A stretch of DNA of 64,000 nucleotides from DATILL01 sp035476575 (GTDB lineage: Bacteria > Actinomycetota > Actinomycetes > Mycobacteriales > JACQDL01): contig DATILL010000124.1 in assembly GCA_035476575.1 (NCBI GenBank), positions 37,248 to 101,247 of the forward strand, given 5' to 3'. Positions within the stretch are counted from its first letter, which is position 1, and every line of letters starts with the position of its first letter. Shown in pieces: positions 8,964-20,260 of this stretch. A program made the position numbers and the translations under genes. The notes beneath the pieces were generated by a model that saw nothing but the letters and a program-made list of their open reading frames with translations, ran no database searches and had not been told where the DNA came from.

Positions 8964-11900
8964 GTGACCGGATCCCTGCCTGGCTTCTCCCCCACCACCG
9001 CCGCATGGTTCACCGCCGCCTTCGCCGGGCCCACCGCGGCTCAACGGGCAGCCTGGGCGGCGATCGGCCGCGGCGAGCACACCCTCGTCGTGGCGCCCAC
9101 CGGATCGGGCAAGACGCTGGCCGCGTTCCTGTGGTCGCTGGACAGGCTGGCCGCCGAGCCACCCCCGGCCGATCCGGCCCGGCGGTGCCGGGTGCTCTAC
9201 CTCAGCCCGATGAAGGCGCTCGCCGTCGACGTGGAGAAGAACCTGCGAGCCCCGCTGGCCGGCATCCGGCAGGCCGCCCGCCGGCTCGGCCTGCCCACGC
9301 CGGACATCCAGGTCGCGGTCCGGTCCGGTGACACTCCGGCGGACGAACGGCGCGGCCTCACCCGGCACCCGCCAGACGTGCTGATCACCACCCCGGAGTC
9401 GCTGTTCCTGCTGCTGACCAGCGGTGCACGGGAGGTGCTGCGCGGGGTCGACACGGTGATCGTGGACGAGATCCACGCCGTGTGCGGCACCAAGCGGGGC
9501 GCCCACCTGGCCCTGTCCCTGGAGCGGCTGGACGCGCTGCTGCCCCGGCCGGCCCAGCGGGTCGGGCTGTCCGCGACGGTCCGGCCAGTGGCGGAGGTGG
9601 CCCGTTTCCTGGCCGGTGGACGGGTGGTGACAACCGTGCAGCCGCCGTCAGCGAAGACGGTGGAGCTGCGGATCGTGGTGCCGGTCGAGGACATGTCCGC
9701 GCTGGGTGGTCCGACGCTGGGTGGGCCGGCCGGCGACCTGGACGGGGACGCCATCCCACAACGGCGGGCCTCGATCTGGCCGCACGTCGAGGAGCGGGTG
9801 CTGGACCTGATCGAGGAGCACCGCTCCACCATCGTGTTCGCCAACTCCCGTCGGCTGGCCGAGCGGCTCACCTCACGTCTCAACGAGCTGGCCTACGAAC
9901 GGCGGCACGGCGAGGCGCTCGCGGCGGAGACTGTGCCGGCCCAGCTCATGGGCGGGTCCGGGTCCGGGCCGGGCGCACCGGCGGTCGTGGCCCGGACCCA
10001 CCACGGCTCGATGTCGCGCGAGCAGCGGCTGTCGGTCGAGGAGGATCTCAAGGCTGGCCGGCTGCCCGCCGTGGTGGCCACCAGCAGCCTGGAGCTGGGC
10101 ATCGACATGGGCGCGGTCGACCTGGTGGTGCAGGTGGAGTCGCCGCCGTCGGTGGCCGCCGGGTTGCAGCGGATCGGCCGGGCCGGGCATCAGGTCGGGG
10201 CCACCAGCCGGGGGGTGATCTTCCCGAAGTACCGCGGCGACCTGGTGGAGTCGGCGGTGGTGGCCGAGCGGATGCGGGCCGGTGCGATCGAGGCCATCCG
10301 GTACCCGCGCAACCCGCTGGACGTGCTGGCCCAGCAGGTCGTGGCCATGGTGGCGATGGACGGCTGGCGGGTCGCCGATCTGGCCGCGTTGGTCCGCCGG
10401 GCCGCGCCGTACGCCGAGCTGCCGGACAGCGCGCTGGACGCCGTGCTGGACATGTTGTCCGGCCGGTACCCGTCCGACGCGTTCGCCGAGCTGCGCCCGC
10501 GGCTGGTCTGGGACCGGGTCACCGGCCTGCTCTCGCCCCGGCCGGCGGCGCAGCGGCTGGCGGTCACCAGCGGCGGCACCATCCCGGACCGCGGGTTGTT
10601 CGGGGTCTACCTTGCCGGCACCGCGGAGGGCAGGCCGGTCCGGGTCGGTGAGCTGGACGAGGAGATGGTGTACGAGTCGCGGGTCGGCGACGTGTTCCTG
10701 CTCGGCTCCAGCTCGTGGCGGATCGAGGACATCACGCACGACCGGGTGGTGGTCTCCCCGGCGCCCGGCGAGCCCGGCCGGATGCCGTTCTGGAAGGGCG
10801 ACGCGCCGGGTCGGCCGGCCGAGCTGGGCCGGGCACTCGGCGCCTTCCTGCGCGAGCTGGCCGGGATGACCCCGGCCGCGGCCCGGGAACGGGCGCACGC
10901 GGCCGGGATGGACCCGCTGGCCGCCGACAACCTGGTCGCCTACCTGGCCGAGCAGCGCCAGGCCACCGGCCAGCTTCCGGACGACCGGACGCTGCTCGTA
11001 GAGCGGTTCCACGACGAGCTGGGCGACTGGCGGGTGGTGGTGCACTCGCCGTTCGGTGCCCCGGTGAACGCGCCGTGGGCGCTGGCCATCGCCACCCGGC
11101 TGCGCGAGCGGTACGGCGTGGACGCGCAGTCCATGCACTCCGACGACGGCATCGTGCTGCGGCTGCCGGAGACCGAGACGGTGCCGGATGCCGGGCTGGC
11201 CGTGTTCGACGCCGAGGAGGTGGCCGGGCTGGTCACCGACGGGGTGGCAACGTCGGCGCTGTTCGCGGCCCGGTTCCGGGAGTGCGCGGCGCGGGCGCTG
11301 CTGCTGCCCCGGCGCGACCCGCGGCGACGTACGCCCCTGTGGCAGCAGCGGCAGCGAGCCGCCCAGCTCCTCGCGGTGGCCGCGCAGTTTCCCAGCTTCC
11401 CGATCACCCTCGAGGCGATGCGCGAGTGCCTGCAGGACGTGTTCGACCTGCCCGGGCTGGTCGCGCTGATGAGCGACATCGCGGCCCGCCGGGTGCGGGT
11501 GGTGGAGGTGGAGACGCCGGAGCCGTCGCCGTTCGCCCGGTCGCTGCTCTTCGGCTACGTCGGGGCGTTCCTGTACGAGGGGGACGCGCCGCTGGCCGAA
11601 CGCCGGGCGCAGGCGCTGGCGCTGGACTCGGCGCTGCTGGCCGAGCTGATGGGCCAGGCCGAGCTGCGAGAGCTGCTGGACCCGGCCGCGCTGGCCGAGG
11701 TCGAGGCCGAGCTGGCCTGGCTGACGGCGGAACGGCGGGTCACGACGCTGGACAGCCTGCACGACGCGCTGCGCATCCTCGGCGACCTGACTACGGCGGA
11801 GGCGCTGGCCCGCGGCGCGAGCCCGCACCTTCTGGCCGAGCTGGAGGCGGGCCGCCGGGCGCTGCGGGTCCGGATCGCCGGGGAGCAGCGGTGGATCGCG

Positions 11901-13649
11901 ATCGAGGACGCCGGCCGGGTCCGGGACGCGCTCGGGGTGGCGCTGCCGGTCGGTGTGCCGGAGGCGTTCACCGAGCCAGTGGCCGACCCGCTCGGCGACC
12001 TGGTCGGCCGGTATGCCCGCACCCACGGGCCGTTCCACCCAGCCGACTGCGCCCGCCGGCTCGGGCTCGGGCCGGCGGTGGTCGGCGACGTGCTGGCTCG
12101 GCTGGCCGCAGCCGGGCGGGTGGTGACGGGCGAGCTCCGGCCCGGCGGGTCCGGGCCTGAGTGGTGCGACGCGGAGGTGCTGCGGCGGCTCCGGCGGCGT
12201 TCGCTGGCCCGGCTGCGGCGCGAGGTGGAGCCGGTGCCGCCGGAGGTGCTGGCCCGGTTCCTGCCGGCCTGGCAGGGAGTGGCCGGGTCGGCGGGCCGGC
12301 CAGGCTCGGGGTCGGGTGGCCGGCGGTGGCGCGGGGTGGACGGCCTGCTGCGTGCGGTGGAGCAGTTGCAGGGGGCAGCGGTACCGGCCTCCGCGCTGGA
12401 GTCGCTGGTCCTGCCGGCCCGGGTGGCCGACTACGCACCGGCCCTGCTGGACGAGCTGACCGCGGCCGGCGAGGTGGTATGGGCCGGGGCCGGCGGGCTG
12501 CCCGGCAACGATGGCTGGGTGCTGCTGGCTCCGGCCGAGACCATGCCGCTGGTGCTGCCCGCGCCGGAGGAGATCACGCTGGCCCCGCTGCACCAGGCGG
12601 TGCTGGCCGCGCTGGACGGCGACCAGGCGTACTTCTTCCGGTCGCTGTCGGACCGGGTGTACGCGGGGGCCAGCCCAGCCAGCCCAGCCAGCCCAGCCGG
12701 GCTGGGCATCGGTCCGCCGGACGACCAGGCGCTGGCCGGCGCGGTATGGGACCTGGTCTGGGGCGGGCTGGTCACCAACGACACGCTTGCGCCGCTGCGG
12801 GCCCGAATCGGCGCCGGCCGCACCACGCACCGGCGCCGGCCCGCCGCTCCCCGCGGCCGGTACGGCCCACCGCGACCCACGCTGCCGAGCCGGACGGGAC
12901 CGTCGGCGATGGCCGGGCGGTGGTGGCGGCTGCCAGAACGGGAGGCGGACCCGACCCGGCGGGCGCACGCCCTGGCCGAGGTCCTGCTGGACCGGCACGG
13001 CGTGGTCATCCGGGGCGCAGTGCTGGCCGAGCGTGCGCCGGGCGGCTTCGCTGGGGTGTACCCGGTGCTGCGGGCGTTCGAGGAGTCCGGCACCTGCCGG
13101 CGCGGGTACTTCGTGGACGGGCTCGGCGCCGCGCAGTTCGCCTCGCCGGGCGCGGTGGACCGGCTGCGCGGGTACGCCGCCGACCGTCCCGAGGCCAGCC
13201 CAGCCGGTACCGGTCCGGCGCTGGTGCTGGCGGCGACCGACCCAGCCAACGCCTACGGCGCCGCGCTGCCCTGGCCGGACCGGCCGGCCGCCGCTCCCGA
13301 GCAGCCGTCCCCTATCCGCCCCACCAGTGGGCCGCCCGCCAGCCCAACCGCCAGTGGCGGGCACAAGCCGGGGCGCAAGGCCGGCGCGCTGGTCGTGCTG
13401 GTGGACGGTCGGCTGGTGCTCTATGTCGAACGCGGCGGCCGGAGCCTGCTGTCCTGGAGCGACGACCCGGACGTGCTCCAACCGGCGGCCGACGCGCTCG
13501 CGCTGGCCGTGCGGGAGGGCAGCCTGGGCTCGATCGCGGTGCAGCGGGCGGACGGCGGCCCGGTGCTCGCCGAGACCGGTGTGCTGGCCGGTGCGCTGGC
13601 GGCGGCCGGGTTCCGGGCCACCCCGCGCGGCCTTCGGCTGCGCGGATGA
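8964..13649 (+). CDS. lhr: ATP-dependent DNA helicase Lhr
   Basis: This is a 1561-residue superfamily 2 helicase of the Lhr type, the length of full-length bacterial Lhr. Walker A is 'VAPTGSGKT' ending near residue 51 (K50). The DEIH box is D168-E-I-H171. Motif III is 'LSATVRP', and the second RecA domain has 'ATSSLELGIDMGAVDLVVQ' and 'QRIGRAGHQVG'. After the winged-helix and Lhr-core region comes the long C-terminal domain. Lhr unwinds RNA:DNA and DNA duplexes 3'-5' in repair; mycobacterial Lhr is mitomycin-inducible. The start is GTG. A 9-base tandem repeat near 12670-12700 encodes 'SPASPASPAG' in a C-terminal linker. Confidence 0.93.
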   Translation: MTGSLPGFSPTTAAWFTAAFAGPTAAQRAAWAAIGRGEHTLVVAPTGSGKTLAAFLWSLDRLAAEPPPADPARRCRVLYLSPMKALAVDVEKNLRAPLAGIRQAARRLGLPTPDIQVAVRSGDTPADERRGLTRHPPDVLITTPESLFLLLTSGAREVLRGVDTVIVDEIHAVCGTKRGAHLALSLERLDALLPRPAQRVGLSATVRPVAEVARFLAGGRVVTTVQPPSAKTVELRIVVPVEDMSALGGPTLGGPAGDLDGDAIPQRRASIWPHVEERVLDLIEEHRSTIVFANSRRLAERLTSRLNELAYERRHGEALAAETVPAQLMGGSGSGPGAPAVVARTHHGSMSREQRLSVEEDLKAGRLPAVVATSSLELGIDMGAVDLVVQVESPPSVAAGLQRIGRAGHQVGATSRGVIFPKYRGDLVESAVVAERMRAGAIEAIRYPRNPLDVLAQQVVAMVAMDGWRVADLAALVRRAAPYAELPDSALDAVLDMLSGRYPSDAFAELRPRLVWDRVTGLLSPRPAAQRLAVTSGGTIPDRGLFGVYLAGTAEGRPVRVGELDEEMVYESRVGDVFLLGSSSWRIEDITHDRVVVSPAPGEPGRMPFWKGDAPGRPAELGRALGAFLRELAGMTPAAARERAHAAGMDPLAADNLVAYLAEQRQATGQLPDDRTLLVERFHDELGDWRVVVHSPFGAPVNAPWALAIATRLRERYGVDAQSMHSDDGIVLRLPETETVPDAGLAVFDAEEVAGLVTDGVATSALFAARFRECAARALLLPRRDPRRRTPLWQQRQRAAQLLAVAAQFPSFPITLEAMRECLQDVFDLPGLVALMSDIAARRVRVVEVETPEPSPFARSLLFGYVGAFLYEGDAPLAERRAQALALDSALLAELMGQAELRELLDPAALAEVEAELAWLTAERRVTTLDSLHDALRILGDLTTAEALARGASPHLLAELEAGRRALRVRIAGEQRWIAIEDAGRVRDALGVALPVGVPEAFTEPVADPLGDLVGRYARTHGPFHPADCARRLGLGPAVVGDVLARLAAAGRVVTGELRPGGSGPEWCDAEVLRRLRRRSLARLRREVEPVPPEVLARFLPAWQGVAGSAGRPGSGSGGRRWRGVDGLLRAVEQLQGAAVPASALESLVLPARVADYAPALLDELTAAGEVVWAGAGGLPGNDGWVLLAPAETMPLVLPAPEEITLAPLHQAVLAALDGDQAYFFRSLSDRVYAGASPASPASPAGLGIGPPDDQALAGAVWDLVWGGLVTNDTLAPLRARIGAGRTTHRRRPAAPRGRYGPPRPTLPSRTGPSAMAGRWWRLPEREADPTRRAHALAEVLLDRHGVVIRGAVLAERAPGGFAGVYPVLRAFEESGTCRRGYFVDGLGAAQFASPGAVDRLRGYAADRPEASPAGTGPALVLAATDPANAYGAALPWPDRPAAAPEQPSPIRPTSGPPASPTASGGHKPGRKAGALVVLVDGRLVLYVERGGRSLLSWSDDPDVLQPAADALALAVREGSLGSIAVQRADGGPVLAETGVLAGALAAAGFRATPRGLRLRG

Positions 13650-13780
13650 CCCCACCGGGCGACGCACCGCCCGACGGCAGATGGCCCGTACCGGTCCATT
13701 GGGTGAAACCAGTCCCTACCCGACGCGGGCGGAGCAGAATGCGGCCCAGTCATCGACCGACCTCACCAGTGGGGGATCCC

Positions 13781-15667
13781 ATGTCCGACACCCCTCGCCG
13801 CGGCCGCGTGTCCGGGGCGTGGCGGCTCGCCATACCGGTGCTGGCGCTGGGCGCGATCGCCCTGGCGCCAATCGCCGGTGGCGCCGCCGCGCGCGGTGGC
13901 CCGGCTTCGGGCGCGGCCCCGCCGGCCGCGTCGGCCTGGACACCGCTGACCCCGGTGACCGTCTCGTACAGCCATTCGACGCAGCGCACCCGGGCGGTGC
14001 ACCTGCTCTCGTTCAACGACCTCCACGGCAACATCGACCCGCCCACCGGCAGCGGCGGCCTGGTCGCCGGCAACCCGGCCGGCGGGGTGGAGTACCTCGC
14101 CACCACGGTCAAGACCCTGCGCCGGCAGGCCGCGGAGCAGGGCGCCGACTCGCTCACCGTCGCGGCCGGCGACCTGATCGGCGCGTCGCCGCTGATCAGC
14201 GCGGCGTTCCACGACGAGCCGACCATCGAGCTGATGAACGCGCTCGGCCTGGACATGAGCTCGGTGGGCAACCACGAGTTCGACGAGGGCGTGGCCGAGC
14301 TCACGCGGATCCAGCGCGGTGGCTGCCACCCGGTCGACGGCTGCCAGGACGGCGACCCGTACGCCGGCGCTGACTTCCCCTACCTGGCCGCGAACGTGGT
14401 GGACAAGCGGACCCACCTGCCGATCCTGCCGCCGTTCCAGGTCCGCACCGTCAACGGCGTCAAGGTCGGCTTCGTCGGCCTGACCCTCAAGGGCACCCCC
14501 ACCATCGTCAACCCGGCCGGCGTCACCACCGTCGACTTCCTCGACGAGGTGAGGACGGCGAACTTCTACGCCGACCTGCTGACCCGGGTGTTCAAGGTCA
14601 GGTCGCTGGTGCTGCTGATCCACCAGGGCGGCTCCCAGGGCACCACCCCGCCGCCCACCGTGGACGGCTGCGCCGGCTTCGCCGGTGACATCACCCCGAT
14701 CGTGGCTGGGCTGCGGCCGGAGTACGGCGTCGTGGTGTCCGGCCATACGCACCGCTTCTACAGCTGCGCCCTGCCGAACTCCTCCGGGCAGAGCTCGGTG
14801 GTCACCAGCGCGGGCGCGTTCGGCGTGCTGGTCACCGACATCGCCGCCACGCTGGACCGCGGGACCGGCCGGTTCGCCACCATCAGCGCACACAACGTGA
14901 TCGTCGAGAACGGCATCCGCAACCCCGACGGCACCTGGCAGAAGGACGCCAACGGCAACTTCGTCCGCAACCCGGACACGGTCGACCACGCCGCCAAGGC
15001 CATCGCCGACAAGTACCGGGCGAAGATCCTCCCGATCGCGAACCGGGTGGTCGGCACCATCACCGCCGACATTACCAACACCAACAACCCGGCCGGTGAG
15101 AGCGCCATGGGCGATGTGATCGCCGACGCCCAGCTCGCCTACACCGCAACCAGCGCGCAGGCGCAGATCGCGCTGATGAATCCCGGCGGCATCCGCACCT
15201 CGCTGACCTACGCCAGCTCTCCCGGCGGCGAGGCGCCCGGCCAGGTCACCTACGGCGAGTGCTTCGCGGTCCAGCCGTTCAACAACCTGGTGGTCACCCA
15301 GACCTTCACCGGCGCGCAGCTCAAGAACGTGCTGGAGCAACAGTTCGCCGGCTTCGGCGGGCAGGGCACCACCCGGATCCTGCAGGTGTCGGCAAGCCTG
15401 ACGTACTCCTACAACACGACGCTGCCGCTGGGCAGCCGGGTCTCCAACCTGGCCCTGAACGGCACCCCCATCGACCCGGCCGCCAGCTACCGGGTCACCA
15501 CCAACGACTTCCTGGCCAACGGCGGTGACGGCTTCACCAACCTGACCGCCGGCACCAACCGGGTCACCGCACCGGGCTTCGACGTCGACGCGCTGACCGC
15601 ATACCTGGGCAGCCCGGCACAGCCGGTCGCGCCAGGCCCGCAGAACCGGATCACCATGCTTGCCTGA
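13781..15667 (+). CDS. Secreted 5'-nucleotidase / metallophosphoesterase
   Basis: The 628-residue protein begins with a Sec-type signal (basic MSDTPRRGR..., hydrophobic 15-38). A calcineurin-like metallophosphoesterase domain follows, with metal motifs 'FNDLHGNI' (D80, H82), 'AAGDLIGASP' and 'VGNHEFDEG' (N164, H165), then 'VVVSGHTHRFY'. A C-terminal 5'-nucleotidase domain runs from about residue 400 (VVGTI...GDVIADAQL, MNPGGIRTSL, YGECFAVQPFNN). It should release nucleosides and phosphate outside the cell. The ATG at 13781 follows a purine-rich GGGGGA. The frame is open upstream into the end of lhr, but the signal peptide sets the start. Confidence 0.9.
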   Translation: MSDTPRRGRVSGAWRLAIPVLALGAIALAPIAGGAAARGGPASGAAPPAASAWTPLTPVTVSYSHSTQRTRAVHLLSFNDLHGNIDPPTGSGGLVAGNPAGGVEYLATTVKTLRRQAAEQGADSLTVAAGDLIGASPLISAAFHDEPTIELMNALGLDMSSVGNHEFDEGVAELTRIQRGGCHPVDGCQDGDPYAGADFPYLAANVVDKRTHLPILPPFQVRTVNGVKVGFVGLTLKGTPTIVNPAGVTTVDFLDEVRTANFYADLLTRVFKVRSLVLLIHQGGSQGTTPPPTVDGCAGFAGDITPIVAGLRPEYGVVVSGHTHRFYSCALPNSSGQSSVVTSAGAFGVLVTDIAATLDRGTGRFATISAHNVIVENGIRNPDGTWQKDANGNFVRNPDTVDHAAKAIADKYRAKILPIANRVVGTITADITNTNNPAGESAMGDVIADAQLAYTATSAQAQIALMNPGGIRTSLTYASSPGGEAPGQVTYGECFAVQPFNNLVVTQTFTGAQLKNVLEQQFAGFGGQGTTRILQVSASLTYSYNTTLPLGSRVSNLALNGTPIDPAASYRVTTNDFLANGGDGFTNLTAGTNRVTAPGFDVDALTAYLGSPAQPVAPGPQNRITMLA

Positions 15668-15707
15668 CCCGCTGCTACACCGCACCGCCGTCACACCGCA
15701 ACCATCG

Positions 15708-15756
15708 CCGAGCAGGTGCGGACCAAGGCACGTATCCCGGGTCCGCACCTGCTCGG
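15708..15756. terminator. Perfect 17-bp hairpin after the 5'-nucleotidase gene
   Basis: CCGAGCAGGTGCGGACC at 15708 pairs exactly with its complement ending at 15756, with a 15-base loop. No strong T run follows, as is usual in such genomes. Position, 40 bases past the stop, suggests transcription termination before the GNAT genes. Confidence 0.7.
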
Positions 15757-15788
15757 AGCGAGAATTTCGCTCGACAGGACCCCCGCAC

Positions 15789-16286
15789 GTGGCCAGAGTC
15801 GCGTCCGTGGACCGACTCGCCGTACGCCCGCCGACCGCGGCCGAGCTGCCCGAGCTGCACCGGCTGCTGGCCCGGTCCTGGGGTGACGTCACCCAGGTCG
15901 GACACGGCGAGACCTGGGACCTCACGGCGCTGCCCGCGGTGGTCGCCGTGGCCGGCGGGCGGATCGTCGGCGCGTTCACCATCCGGGAGTGGGGCCAGAC
16001 CATGGAGCTCGGCTCGCTCGACGCGTTCGAGCCCCGGCGGGGGGTCGGCACCGCGCTGGTCACGTACGCCGTCGAGGAGGCCCGCCGCCGCGGCCGCACC
16101 CGGCTGCGGGCCACCACGACCAACGACAACACCGACGGGCTGCGGTTCTACCAGCGGCGCGGATTCCGGCTGGTCGCGCTGCGCCCGGGCGCGGTGGAGG
16201 AGTCCCGCCGGGTCAAGGACATCCCCGCGACCGGCCAGCACGGCATCGCGATCCGGGACGAGCTTGATCTGGAGCTGAGCCTGTGA
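15789..16286 (+). CDS. GNAT family N-acetyltransferase
   Basis: The roughly 165-residue protein has the acetyl-CoA-binding motif A in 'EPRRGVGTALVTYAVEEARR' and the late 'NTDGLRFYQRRGFRLVALR' typical of GNATs. The acceptor is unknown. The GTG at 15789 is preferred over upstream codons, which lie in the terminator hairpin; another GTG at 15807 is possible. It is followed 16 bases later by a second, unrelated GNAT, so the two may be co-transcribed. Confidence 0.8.
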   Translation: MARVASVDRLAVRPPTAAELPELHRLLARSWGDVTQVGHGETWDLTALPAVVAVAGGRIVGAFTIREWGQTMELGSLDAFEPRRGVGTALVTYAVEEARRRGRTRLRATTTNDNTDGLRFYQRRGFRLVALRPGAVEESRRVKDIPATGQHGIAIRDELDLELSL

Positions 16287-16808
16287 CCCGGGAGCTGAGC
16301 ACGTGACGACGTTCGAGCCGGTGGTGCTGGCGACGGCGCGGCTGCGGCTGTACGAGCTCAGCCCGGGCCAGGCCGGCGAGCTGCTGCTCGGCCGGCAGCC
16401 GGTGCCTGGCGTCGCCTGGTCGGCCGGCTACCCGCTGGCCGGCACCCGGATCGCGGCCATCATGCTGACCAGCTCGGCCGAGGCCGGCGCGTGGCGGCCC
16501 GGCTTCGGGATATACCAGATCGTGCTGGCCGGCGCGGCGGTCGGCGACATCGGCTTCCACGGCGCCCCGGTGGACGGCCGGGTCGAGATCGGCTACGGCC
16601 TGGCCGCGCCAGCCCACGGCCGGGGCCTGGCCACCGAGGCGCTGACCGCCCTGGGGAGCTGGGCGCTCGACCAGCCCGAGGTCGCCGTGCTGACCGCCGA
16701 GACCGACCGCGGCAACCTCGCCTCCCAGCGGGTGCTCACCCGCGCCGGCTTCCGGCACCTGCGCGACGACGACGTCGCCCGGTACTTCGAGCTGACCGCC
16801 GAGGACCG

Positions 16809-18080
<1,272 letters not shown>

Positions 18081-18227
18081 CGGACCTCCGTCGTACTGCG
18101 GGTGGCGGGACGTCGACCCGGCACCCAGGCGCGCGGTGAAGGTCAGGCCGTGGCGTCGCTCCCCGGTGGTGGGCTCCACCTTTGTTGCGCCAGTCGCGAC
18201 AAGCCGGATGCTACCCGCCGCCGCCGG

Positions 18228-18755
18228 CTACCGGCCGGCGCAGGCCGTCCGGACCGCCGCCGCCAGGGAGCCGGTCGGATCGTCCACCGATAGCCGGACC
18301 GGTACGTCGCCGAGCGGGTTGACCGTCGTGATCAGCACCGTCCAGGGGCCGCCGGCCGCCCCGCAGTCGAGCGAGAACACGATCCCCAGCCGTCGGGACG
18401 CCCCACCGGGCAGCGGTCCGCCGGCCAGCCAGGCCGGGCGGCCGGCGATGGCGGGCTCGACCGATACCGCGGTGACGCCGACGGCCGGCTCCGACAGCAG
18501 GTATCTCAGGGGCATGGGCGCCCACCCGTCGTTATGCAGGTCCACCTCGACGGTCACCCGGCCCGCGCCTCGCTGGACGTCGTGGCCGACCAGAACCACC
18601 GACAGGCGAGGCCACAGCAGCCCGGACCAGATCCCCAGGCCGCCGACGAGCAGCACCACCGCGAGCCCGCCAAAAAGCGGCAGCCGGGACCGGCCTCGGG
18701 CGGGTCTGACCCGCTCCCAGGTCCGGTCGTCGAGCTCCGCCCTCGCCGTCGTCAC
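18228..18755 (-). CDS. Hypothetical membrane-anchored protein
   Basis: The 175-residue product has a cytoplasmic stretch (TTARAELDDRTWERVR), one membrane helix at about residues 26-48 and an external beta-rich domain. That domain has phrases such as 'VTVEVDLHNDGWAPMPLRYL' that resemble DUF4352/Ig-like folds. Two or three Cys residues near the end could form a disulphide. The GTG start at 18755 has a GGGGAG ribosome site. It is divergent from the membrane protein/GntR pair and shares its operator region. Confidence 0.6.
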   Translation of the reverse strand: MTTARAELDDRTWERVRPARGRSRLPLFGGLAVVLLVGGLGIWSGLLWPRLSVVLVGHDVQRGAGRVTVEVDLHNDGWAPMPLRYLLSEPAVGVTAVSVEPAIAGRPAWLAGGPLPGGASRRLGIVFSLDCGAAGGPWTVLITTVNPLGDVPVRLSVDDPTGSLAAAVRTACAGR

Positions 18756-18828
18756 GGCTGCTCCCCCATGCTCGGTTGCCGTCACTCCACCGTCACTCTG
18801 CCGTCTCTGTCGTCGCCGTCCACTGTAT

Positions 18829-18854
18829 GAATGTATCAACATGGTGATACATTC
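18829..18854. promoter_or_regulatory. Perfect inverted-repeat operator for the GntR pair
   Basis: GAATGTATCA, six bases, then TGATACATTC form an exact 10+6+10 inverted repeat. It ends 26 bases before the membrane protein gene. This AT-rich palindrome stands out from its GC-rich surroundings, as an operator of a small YtrA-type GntR repressor would. The inferred regulator is the GntR protein two genes downstream. Confidence 0.75.
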
Positions 18855-18880
18855 TGTCGAGACAGGCAAGGGAGAGACGG

Positions 18881-19711
18881 ATGTTGGCACTCTTCGACAC
18901 CATGGCCTACCTTCTGGTGCCCGCCGTGTTGGTCGTGGCCGGCGGCGCACCGGTTCGGCGGGCCCGGCTGGAGTCCTTCGCGGTGGCCCACCAGATCCCG
19001 GTCACGGAGGAGAACGGCCCCATGCTGGTGCGGCACCTGGCCCGCACCCGCCGGTTCCGGTGCTGGTGCGCCGCGGCCGGCTGGCTGCTGGCACCACTGC
19101 CCGCCGTAGCCGGCCTCCCGCCGGCGAACCCGCCGAGCTGGTCGGTGCTGGGCTACCTGGTCGGCGCGCTGCTCGCGGAGCTGACCGGTCGGGCGCTCCA
19201 GCCGGTCGGCCCGCCCCGGGCCGACCTCACGCCCCGCAGGGTGGCCGACTACGTCTCACCGACCGCCCGACTGGGGCCGATCGTGCTGGCCGTGCTCGCC
19301 CCGCTGCTGCTGACCGCCCGGCTGACCTGGCCGCCGAGGGACGGTGGCTGGCCGAGCGACCAGCAGGTTGTCGGCACGACGGTGGCCGTGGTGCTGCTGG
19401 CCGTGGTGCTGGTCTGCGCCCGCCGCTGGATCGCGTCCCGGCGACAGCCCGCGCTAGCGGAGGACGTCCGGCGGGCGGACGACGCGCTGCGGGCCAACGC
19501 CATGCAGACTCTGTCCGGGGGCGGGCTGGCGGTGATGTGCTTTCTCATGCAGTCGCTCACCGCGGTCGACGTGCACCAGATTCCGGCCAGCCAGGTGCTG
19601 GGCTGGCTGCGCGCCAGTCTCGTGGTCGGCCTGCTGGCGCTCGGGGTGGTCGCCTGGTTCGGAATGCGCACGCTCGCGGTGCCGGTGCGCAGGCGACGAG
19701 TCTCGGCGTGA
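18881..19711 (+). CDS. Hypothetical polytopic membrane protein
   Basis: The 276-residue protein has about six hydrophobic helices: near the N-terminus, around 65-82 and 88-105, 130-148, 163-180 and 245-262. No enzyme motif is recognised. GGGAGAG precedes the ATG. Its stop overlaps the start of a GntR regulator (GTGA), an arrangement seen for membrane proteins controlled by YtrA/YhcF-type repressors, often related to envelope stress. The 10-bp palindrome upstream supports autoregulation. Confidence 0.7.
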   Translation: MLALFDTMAYLLVPAVLVVAGGAPVRRARLESFAVAHQIPVTEENGPMLVRHLARTRRFRCWCAAAGWLLAPLPAVAGLPPANPPSWSVLGYLVGALLAELTGRALQPVGPPRADLTPRRVADYVSPTARLGPIVLAVLAPLLLTARLTWPPRDGGWPSDQQVVGTTVAVVLLAVVLVCARRWIASRRQPALAEDVRRADDALRANAMQTLSGGGLAVMCFLMQSLTAVDVHQIPASQVLGWLRASLVVGLLALGVVAWFGMRTLAVPVRRRRVSA

Positions 19712-20109
19712 TCGTCGAGATCGACCCAGCCTCGCCGCTGCCTCCGTATGAGCAGATCCGGCAGCAGGTCGCGGCCCTCGTCGGCTCTGGCGAGCTGCCG
19801 GTCAGTGCCCGGCTGCCCAGCATCAGGCAGCTCTCCGCGGATCTCGGGCTGGCCGCCGGAACGGTGGCCCGGGCCTATCGCGAGCTGGAGGCAGCGGGCT
19901 ACCTGAAGAGCCGGGTCGGCCAGGGCACCGTGGTCGCCGGCCGGCCGGGTCTGCCCGCGGCCGAGCGTCGCCGCCGGCTGGCGGACGCCGCCCGTGCCTA
20001 CGCCAGCGCGGTGCGACAGCTCGGCGTTGAGCCGGCCAGTGCCCTGGACGCCGTCCGCCACGAGCTCGACCAACACCCGGGCCGGTCACCCGGGCCCGCC
20101 GCACCGTAA
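19708..20109 (+). CDS. GntR family transcriptional regulator (YtrA/YhcF type)
   Basis: The 133-residue protein is a stand-alone GntR winged helix: 'PPYEQIRQQVAALVGSGELP', 'LPSIRQLSADLGLAAGTVAR' (recognition helix) and 'YLKSRVGQGTVV'. It has only a short C-terminal helical tail for dimerisation and no ligand-binding domain. This is characteristic of the YtrA subfamily. It is co-translated with the membrane protein and most likely binds the palindrome at 18829-18854. Confidence 0.85.
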   Translation: MIVEIDPASPLPPYEQIRQQVAALVGSGELPVSARLPSIRQLSADLGLAAGTVARAYRELEAAGYLKSRVGQGTVVAGRPGLPAAERRRRLADAARAYASAVRQLGVEPASALDAVRHELDQHPGRSPGPAAP

Positions 20110-20260
20110 CCGGGCCCGCCTGCGAACGGGCCGGATGGGGGCCGGGCAGGATGGGGCGGTGCCAGCGGGAGACACCGTGTCGATTCGCCGGCGTCCCGTT
20201 CGTCATGACAGTGACCGCAGCCGCTGTGGTCACCCGCGAAAGACAACCCGAGGGGGGAAC

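Noticed and set aside
9873..13667. 1264-codon open frame antisense to lhr
   Set aside because: It is a by-product of the high G/C at third codon positions of lhr: low-complexity Arg/Pro/Gly/Gln/His-rich product, no domain, and lhr itself is a full, well-conserved protein.
13763..16132. 789-codon frame antisense to the 5'-nucleotidase
   Set aside because: It mirrors the nucleotidase and GNAT genes and has no recognisable domain.
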